Source: Desulfobacca acetoxidans DSM 11109 (GTDB lineage Bacteria > Desulfobacterota > Desulfobaccia > Desulfobaccales > Desulfobaccaceae). From it: a stretch of 64,000 nucleotides of DNA. Below, piece after piece: positions 58,606 through 64,000 of the stretch (its first letter is position 1; each line of letters begins with the position of its first letter). The position numbers and the translations under genes are program-made. Where the stretch lies: the NCBI RefSeq assembly GCF_000195295.1, contig NC_015388.1, positions 2,418,001-2,482,000 of the forward strand. The letters run 5' to 3'. The notes beneath the pieces were generated by a model that saw only the letters and a program-made list of their open reading frames with translations, had not been told where the DNA came from and did not search any database.

Positions 58606-59008
58606 ACATTGGCTGGCATGGCTGCTCCGCCTGACTTTGGGCGGCGTCTTTTTTTATGCGGGACTGATCAAAATCTGGCAGCCTTTTCAGTATGCCGCTG
58701 CTATTGAGGCCTATCAACTCCTTCCACAATTCCTTCTTGCTCTGGCCGCCGCCGTTATTCCCTGGATTGAGGTAGTATGCGCCAGCAGTCTGGTCCTATA
58801 TTTCAAACCCCGCAGCGCCCTCCTCACTCTCATATCCCTGCTGGGTATCTTTCTCATCATTATGCTCTTCACCATGGCTCGCGGTCTGGATATCGACTGC
58901 GGTTGCGGGCTGCTGGCCAACCGCCGGGTTGGCTGGCTGGTGCTGCTTGAAGACAGCATGCTGCTCCTGGCGGCCGCCTGGCTGTATCGAGTGCTGAGTC
59001 CTGAGTAA
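58592..59008 (+). CDS. MauE/DoxX-like redox-associated membrane protein
   Basis: The 138-aa protein has four membrane helices and the family motif set: WLLRLTLGGVFFYAGLIKIWQPF at the start, an internal AIPWIEVVCASSLV and GLDIDCGCGLLANRRVG. The DCGC-type pair is characteristic of MauE proteins that support disulfide formation or transport. It overlaps the rhodanese gene. Substrate not known. Confidence 0.85.
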   Translation: MSPAKHWLAWLLRLTLGGVFFYAGLIKIWQPFQYAAAIEAYQLLPQFLLALAAAVIPWIEVVCASSLVLYFKPRSALLTLISLLGIFLIIMLFTMARGLDIDCGCGLLANRRVGWLVLLEDSMLLLAAAWLYRVLSPE

Positions 59009-59142
59009 AAAAACCTTGGGAATACCTTGCAGCACCAGGATCTTCCTGCAATCATGGCATTCTTCTTCCAATATGCTATAATAGAGAAAATTTATGATTC
59101 TGCTTTTTGCTTATTCTGCCGGGTATATGGCAAGCTAGGAAT

Positions 59143-59310
59143 AAAATATCAAGATTTGAAGATCTCATTGTCTGGCAAAAAGCGCCTCAGTGGACCAAAA
59201 CATCTCTTGCGTCAGTCAATAGGATCTCTTCGGGACAGATTACGGGTTACGCAATCAGATGCAGCAGGCTTGTGTGTCCATAAGGTCCAATATCGCAGTG
59301 GGACAGAATG
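59143..59310 (+). pseudogene. broken S23/four-helix-bundle gene
   Basis: One frame reads KISRFEDLIVWQKA (from 59143) and then loses similarity. From 59241 a different frame reads YGLRNQMQQACVSIRSNIAVGQN, the matching middle of an S23 protein (compare FGLVSQMRRAAVSIPSNIAEGY in the intact copy at 4745). The start codon is lost, the frame shifts in between, and the second half after QN is missing. It lies in a 342-bp gap that holds nothing else recognisable. Confidence 0.75.
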
Positions 59311-59350
59311 ATACATCAGGCCTGCCTTTACTCAGGATTCAGGGCTCAAG

Positions 59351-60031
59351 ATGAGCAAATGGTTCGAACTCCACGATCCGGTGGAGAGAAAATATATCTT
59401 TAACAGCTTCCTGGTCTTTGTGGGCCTGGTGGAAGTTATCATTCTGGCGGCTACTATCGTCTGGCAGATTGATGAAGGGTGGTTTGGCGGCGAGGTTAGG
59501 ATCATCCCCTTTCCTTGGAAAGAATATCTGCTGGCATCCTCTATGGCGCCGGTGGTCATGTTGCTGGTTTTCGGCATCATCGTCAGGGGATTTGATCTCC
59601 TCAATCCTTCATTGAAAGGCAGCGGCGAAGACGAAAAGAAATTCTGGCACCGCCTTCGTCACAAGTTTTCGCTGATTAGCTATATCATAGGTCTTTCCCT
59701 GCTGGCTGCCTTTTTCTATGCCATTTACCAACCCGAAAAGGTATTGCGCTATCTCAAAGCGCTGTTCTCGGCCCTGGGGCTTTGGGGCGCCTACGTGGTC
59801 ATCGGTATCATTGCCCTGAGCATGCTCTATTTTCCCATCAGTCTGCTCCTACGCTACCGGCTGGCCAAGAAGGCAATGGAATATCAGTATCTCCTTGCCT
59901 TGGCGGAGCGTCATGGAGTTGTCTTTGACAAAGATACCGGCACATTAATACCTACCCAGGTTAATCCCGAAAGGGCTCTGCCGCCGGTTTCAGAGGATGC
60001 AGAAGACATGCCCCCGACACGCCGAGAGTGA
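59351..60031 (+). CDS. four-helix membrane protein, unknown
   Basis: The 226-aa protein has four predicted helices (FNSFLVFVGLVEVIILAATIV, SSMAPVVMLLVFGIIVRGF, SLISYIIGLSLLAAFFYAIY, GAYVVIGIIALSMLYFPISL). An acidic segment (KGSGEDEKKFWHRLR) lies between pairs, and the soluble C-terminal tail of about 45 aa ends MPPTRRE. No family recognised. It is separated from the MauE-like gene by the broken S23 gene. Confidence 0.6.
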   Translation: MSKWFELHDPVERKYIFNSFLVFVGLVEVIILAATIVWQIDEGWFGGEVRIIPFPWKEYLLASSMAPVVMLLVFGIIVRGFDLLNPSLKGSGEDEKKFWHRLRHKFSLISYIIGLSLLAAFFYAIYQPEKVLRYLKALFSALGLWGAYVVIGIIALSMLYFPISLLLRYRLAKKAMEYQYLLALAERHGVVFDKDTGTLIPTQVNPERALPPVSEDAEDMPPTRRE

Positions 60032-60079
60032 TGATATACTGGCGTTTCTCCTTTAGATACTCATTGCCATTACCTCTTG

Positions 60080-60135
60080 GCCACCCACAAACCATGAAAA
60101 TCATCTGCCGGTGGCACAGGCTTTCAGCCTGTGCA
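60080..60135. repeat. REP-like element, best-preserved copy
   Basis: GCCACCCAC, a short spacer, then GCCGGTGGCACAGG-CTTTCAG-CCTGTGCA with complementary GCACAGGC/GCCTGTGC arms. It lies 49 bp after a stop codon. Confidence 0.75.
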
Positions 60136-60194
60136 GAATTTTTTTCTTATTAACTCGGAACTCGAAACTCCTTTCTGACTAATCCCGTTTCCCT

Positions 60195-63100
60195 TTATCT
60201 CTTTTTCAGCCAGCCCCACCTGATGAGCGCCAGGAAGACCAAAAAACCTGCGATAAACAGATAGGGAATGGGTGCGGCGGAAAACCCCGAGCGGTTTGTC
60301 TCCTGTACTTCGTAGCCTTCCACCTTTTGGTGGTCGCCCTGGGTAGAGACCTGACCTTCTTGGGGCGGCGCATCCGCGGGCGGTTTTTTTCCCTCCGGAG
60401 CCGCCGGGGCGCTTACAGCCTTTGCTCCTGACGGCGGATTTTTGACCATATCCAGGGCCTGCTTAAATTCTTTCGCCTGATTCTCCAGTCCGGGCACCGA
60501 CATCAGCACCGAAGCAGTGAATTCCGTCAACAAAGGGTTGTTACAGGTATGATCACAACACGCGAGCCCCACTTCTTTGGTGCTCTCGGCATATTCCCGG
60601 GAGAGAGTTTCAATGACCTGTCTGTCTGGCTTCCAGTATCCTTTTCTTACCGTCTCCAGCATTCGAGCTACTAATGATTGATAGGCAAACAGATTCCGGG
60701 AATTTCGGAACATTTCTTTGATATTTAGACCGTTTTTATCCAACACATAGGTCTCGTACATTTCGTTCCATTTGGCAGCGTCTACGGTTTCGGGAACCGT
60801 TACCTGCCAGCCCCAGAGATGCTCGACGACCTTGTCAATAAACCTGCTGCCGGCATACCCTTCCTGCATCATGCCCTTAATCCACTCGGGATTAAGATAT
60901 CTCGACCGCATCTCCCGGCCCATGGCCTTTTCGAGAGTTTCTTGCTTGGGAAGCCTGGGATTGGTCATGTTGGTGACATAGACCTCCGGGGTCTTGCCGT
61001 CCAGGGTGCGGATGGTCATGGCCGTACCGCCCAGATACTGGAAAAAATCATCATTGTCTAGAGTAGCATAGACGTTGCCGGAACGGCTGTGCACCGCCAC
61101 TTTGGTGCCGGACAGGGTAGACTTTAGCAAGGACAGACTCAAGTCCTCTTTATCCTTGCCGTTTTTCCCGGAGTTCTGGATCTTATCCCCCCAGAATCCT
61201 TGGCCATATACATAGCTCAGCCGCCGGAGATAGACCTCCGCCACCTCCTGCTCCCGTTCCCAGGTATTGGATTGCGGTATCACTTTATCCAGGTTGGTAC
61301 CATAAGCGCCGGGTGGTTCCGTGAAGATTCGGACGGTAGCCAGTCGTTCCGCCTGGTCTTTGGCCACGCCTTTTTCCAAGAGCATTTGTCGGATACGCAA
61401 GTAATTGGTTCGGAGAACGTTGTCCGCTTCATCCTGCTGTTTGGCCAGGGTCACAGCTTTATCCAGCCAGTCCATGAGATTAGGAAACAGATCCCGATAA
61501 AGCCCCGAGGGAATTATGGTCACGTCTGCCCTCGGCCGGCCCAGCTCTTTTCTGGATATGACTTCCAGGCCGATGACCCGGCCCCGTTCATCCCATCTGG
61601 GCTTGATCCCCAGGAGATACATAATCTGTGAATCCATTACCCCTTCATGCCGAATGGTCTCGGTCGACCACAGGTTGAAAGTGAGTTTGTCAGGGTATTG
61701 TCCGTGTTTGGCCTTATAAATGTCGATGAGTTCCCGGGCCAATTTTACTCCCAGCTCATAACTCGCCTTGGGGGGAATCCGCGTCGGATCAAAGGCATAA
61801 AAATTATTGCCGGTAGGAAGGGAATCAGGATTTCGGAGGGGGTCGTTCCCCCGGCCGGCCGGGATGTATTGGCCAGAGAGGCCCGCGAGAAAGGAATCGA
61901 GTTCACGGGGGCCGGACCGGTTTATCCGGTCTTCCAGTTCCGCCAGTTTTTTAGTTCTTTCCTCTGGAAGCAGACCGCTATCAAGAGAAAGGATCGCTTC
62001 GGCCATGTTTTTTCGGCGTGCCGCCTCCGGTGATTTCCCAAAGGTATGCAGCCCGAAGGGGGTCTGTTTCTCACCAATTTCTTTGATATAATGTTCAACT
62101 TCTTCTATCTCGTCCTCGGTCTTGATCTCCTCCATCTTGAGATCGGTCAGCAAACCGATTTTCTTGGCCAGGGCATTGATCTCTTTCAGTTTGGCCTCGG
62201 CCAGAGGGACGCTTTTTCCCTTGGCAACACCATAATCGTTCAGGAAGGCGACAAGTTCCTTGAGTTCTCTGTTTAAGCCGGCCTTATCAAAAGGCGGAGT
62301 CATATGGTCGATGATGACCCCCATCCCGCGGCGCTTAGCCTGTAGACCTTCACCCACATTATCGACGATATACGGATAGATATTAGGCAGATCCTGGATC
62401 AAGGCCTCCGGCGCATCTGCTCCAGTAAAGCCTACCTCCTTGCCCGGCAGCCATTCGTGAGTGCCGTGCGTCCCGATATGGGCTACGGCATCGGCCTGAA
62501 AGCCGTTTTTCAGCCAGAGGAAAAAGGCAACATACTGATGATGGGGTGGGATAGTCAGGTCGTGATAGAGTTTCTTGACATCCTGCTCCCACCCACGCGA
62601 CGGTTGCGGGGCAAACAGGATATTGCCGTATCTCACCGCCGGAATAACCAGATATTTCCTGCCCGCCGCATCCGACCAGATCATGATAGTGCTCTGTTCC
62701 ACCGGCCCCCAACTCTTGACAACGGAAGATCTCAGGCCTTCCGGCAGTTTTTCGAACCACTTTTTATAGGTATCCAGAGGAATCAATACCGGTTCATTTC
62801 CATGGCCGACCGGCGGGGAGGTTGGGTCCGCCATCTCCTTCCCCCGCCGTCCCAGTCTATCGAGTTCACCCGGGGCATAGTTGCCGATATTGCGGCCATA
62901 ATTATGAATCTCTTCGAATAATAATTCCTTGCTTAGCCCCGGTCTCTGCCCCTCAACCTCCGACCCGCCGACGTCATAACCGGCGGACCTCAGCTTCAGC
63001 AGAATTTCCCACAAACTATCCGGCAATACCTTCAGATAGGAGGCGCCGATATTCTGTTTACCTGGTGGATAGTTGTAATAGACTATGGCGATCCTCTTAT

Positions 63101-64000
63101 CTTTATTGGGTTTATCCTGAAGATTGACCCAAGCCTTGACTCTAGCGGTAAGCCGCGCAATACGTTCCGGTATTGGGTTTTCCTCCAGATACTCAAACCC
63201 GGTGCTCTTATCTATCCGCTTCTCTTTGGAAGCGATCACCGTCGGTTGAATAATCCCGGCCATCTCCGGGTTGGCTATCTGGAAGGCGCGCTCAAAGATA
63301 TCCAGGCCGACGGCGGACTGCTCCCACTCCTGTCGACTGCGGCCATAGAGGGAAATAGCATCGATCAAGGGGATATTAAGCCTGGTCAACAGCGGAATCA
63401 TAATTTGCGGGTTGATGCCGATCTTCATCCCCTGGGCTATCACCAGCCGCACCCGGCTTTTTAAGGGGCTGCCGCCTGGGGCAAAGAACTTCGCCATCAC
63501 CTCTTCCAGCGGTCGGCCATAGATCGGCAGGACATTAAAACCGGCCTCCTCCAGGCTGCGGATGACGGCATGCAGGGGCTTGGCCTGACCTCCATCAATC
63601 GAATTTTTATAAAAAACCACCCCGATCCAGGGACGGCCATCCCGGTAGGCATAGGCCTTTTTATAGGCCTCAAAATCGGCAAAGACCTTGCGGGTTCTGT
63701 ATTCATAGATACCACTTTCGGGATTTTGCACCACCTCATCCCGGAAAGAGACCTCAAAACCAAGTTCCTGTTTAAGGCTGTAGAGAATAAGATTCTTAAT
63801 ATTTTCCAGGCCACCTTGGGAAAAATAGGCCACCATCTTCTTATCGGCCCTGATCCCCATCTTTTTCTGGTCATCGTCATAGGTGCCGCCGCCGACGTAA
63901 TAGACCTTGATTCCCTTTTTTATAGCTGCTTCCAGTTCTGGTTTCACCGCCTCGATGAGGTTGTGTCCCATGATCCAGACTAAGATCAGACGGGATTCTT
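60195..64000 (-). CDS. cobN: CobN-like cobalt/magnesium chelatase with membrane anchor, 5' partial
   Basis: The minus-strand frame stays open to the right edge (ESRLILVWIMGHNLIEAV...), so the N-terminus is outside. The 1,268 visible residues include the CobN/BchH core: GRPWIGVVFYKNS, RLVIAQGMKIGINPQIMIPLL, HIGTHGTHEWLPGKEVGFTGADAPE, FNLWSTETIRHEGVMDSQIMYLLG, SGLYRDLFPNLMDWLDKAV and ACCDHTCNNPLLTEF. The C-terminal end departs from soluble CobN: a Pro/Ala/Lys-rich linker leads to one membrane helix (AAPIPYLFIAGFLVFLALIR) and WGWLKKR. It inserts a metal into a tetrapyrrole ring, probably Co for B12, with ATPase partners not seen here. Confidence 0.88.
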   Translation of the reverse strand, partial: ESRLILVWIMGHNLIEAVKPELEAAIKKGIKVYYVGGGTYDDDQKKMGIRADKKMVAYFSQGGLENIKNLILYSLKQELGFEVSFRDEVVQNPESGIYEYRTRKVFADFEAYKKAYAYRDGRPWIGVVFYKNSIDGGQAKPLHAVIRSLEEAGFNVLPIYGRPLEEVMAKFFAPGGSPLKSRVRLVIAQGMKIGINPQIMIPLLTRLNIPLIDAISLYGRSRQEWEQSAVGLDIFERAFQIANPEMAGIIQPTVIASKEKRIDKSTGFEYLEENPIPERIARLTARVKAWVNLQDKPNKDKRIAIVYYNYPPGKQNIGASYLKVLPDSLWEILLKLRSAGYDVGGSEVEGQRPGLSKELLFEEIHNYGRNIGNYAPGELDRLGRRGKEMADPTSPPVGHGNEPVLIPLDTYKKWFEKLPEGLRSSVVKSWGPVEQSTIMIWSDAAGRKYLVIPAVRYGNILFAPQPSRGWEQDVKKLYHDLTIPPHHQYVAFFLWLKNGFQADAVAHIGTHGTHEWLPGKEVGFTGADAPEALIQDLPNIYPYIVDNVGEGLQAKRRGMGVIIDHMTPPFDKAGLNRELKELVAFLNDYGVAKGKSVPLAEAKLKEINALAKKIGLLTDLKMEEIKTEDEIEEVEHYIKEIGEKQTPFGLHTFGKSPEAARRKNMAEAILSLDSGLLPEERTKKLAELEDRINRSGPRELDSFLAGLSGQYIPAGRGNDPLRNPDSLPTGNNFYAFDPTRIPPKASYELGVKLARELIDIYKAKHGQYPDKLTFNLWSTETIRHEGVMDSQIMYLLGIKPRWDERGRVIGLEVISRKELGRPRADVTIIPSGLYRDLFPNLMDWLDKAVTLAKQQDEADNVLRTNYLRIRQMLLEKGVAKDQAERLATVRIFTEPPGAYGTNLDKVIPQSNTWEREQEVAEVYLRRLSYVYGQGFWGDKIQNSGKNGKDKEDLSLSLLKSTLSGTKVAVHSRSGNVYATLDNDDFFQYLGGTAMTIRTLDGKTPEVYVTNMTNPRLPKQETLEKAMGREMRSRYLNPEWIKGMMQEGYAGSRFIDKVVEHLWGWQVTVPETVDAAKWNEMYETYVLDKNGLNIKEMFRNSRNLFAYQSLVARMLETVRKGYWKPDRQVIETLSREYAESTKEVGLACCDHTCNNPLLTEFTASVLMSVPGLENQAKEFKQALDMVKNPPSGAKAVSAPAAPEGKKPPADAPPQEGQVSTQGDHQKVEGYEVQETNRSGFSAAPIPYLFIAGFLVFLALIRWGWLKKR

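Noticed and set aside
61200-62300. Plus-strand genes inside the CobN-like gene
   Set aside because: They are antisense shadows of a conserved chelatase.

Overview
The window looks like a chromosomal segment of a sulfate-reducer-type deltaproteobacterium (Desulfobacterota). This is inferred, not proven, from two secreted proteins ending in VPLPGA-type sorting tails, an exosortase-EpsI fusion inside a polysaccharide locus, a CobN-type chelatase, LutB/LutC proteins, and moderately GC-rich housekeeping genes with long dispersed-repeat families. No rRNA, replication origin or CRISPR array is present. The only RNA genes are tRNA-Gly and tRNA-Cys.

Layout. 1-4.1 kb: a cut-off REP-associated transposase, then a minus-strand gene cluster reading DUF488 / DUF488 / dual-OB-like / HEPN-domain protein / small antitoxin-like protein. 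This is a plausible uncharacterised defence cassette. 4.1-5.8 kb: lexA, a free-standing S23 (four-helix-bundle) gene enclosed by perfect 20-bp inverted repeats, and a RecA-like gene. 6.1-13.4 kb: an SH3-domain protein, an aminotransferase, a YacP-like nuclease, a zinc-ribbon protein, an SH3 lipoprotein, fabH and rmuC. 13.6-14.3 kb: the first exosortase substrate.

15.1-37.1 kb is a large exopolysaccharide locus. It holds a chain-length regulator, a tyrosine autokinase, the initiating phosphoglycosyl transferase, the exosortase-EpsI fusion (XrtD-like), HicB with a broken HicA, UDP-GlcNAc 2-epimerase, a flippase, an acetyltransferase, a sugar aminotransferase, glycosyltransferases, a Wzy-like polymerase, a CapK-like protein, a heparinase-like lyase, a WecG/TagA-type transferase and a convergent beta-helix protein. 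The middle (about 26.2-32.4 kb) is strikingly AT-rich and looks acquired. The kinase, transferase, flippase and polymerase would build and export the polymer, while the exosortase would process VPLPGA-tailed proteins destined for the same surface matrix.

37.4-40.3 kb: three genes resembling a Mu-type capsid protein, its scaffold and a triple-repeat decoration or fibre-like protein, without any other phage gene. 40.6-48.1 kb: a minus-strand run pal - cpoB - ppiD - membrane protein - lutB - lutC - M24 peptidase. 48.7-48.9 kb: the two tRNAs behind an unusual promoter. 49.2-50.3 kb: the second exosortase substrate behind a GEMM-like (cyclic-di-GMP-I-like) leader with a terminator. 50.4-56.9 kb: a MacAB/TolC-type efflux system interrupted by a CPBP-like membrane protein. 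56.9-60.0 kb: a HAD hydrolase and small membrane proteins (rhodanese, MauE/DoxX). 60.2-64 kb: a membrane-anchored CobN-like chelatase running off the right edge.

Several short repeat families are scattered through the window: REP-like GGTGGCACAGGC hairpins, G-rich AGGGAARAGGGA arms, and CCCTCTCCCC palindromes. Some have inserted into genes and now encode protein termini or linkers.
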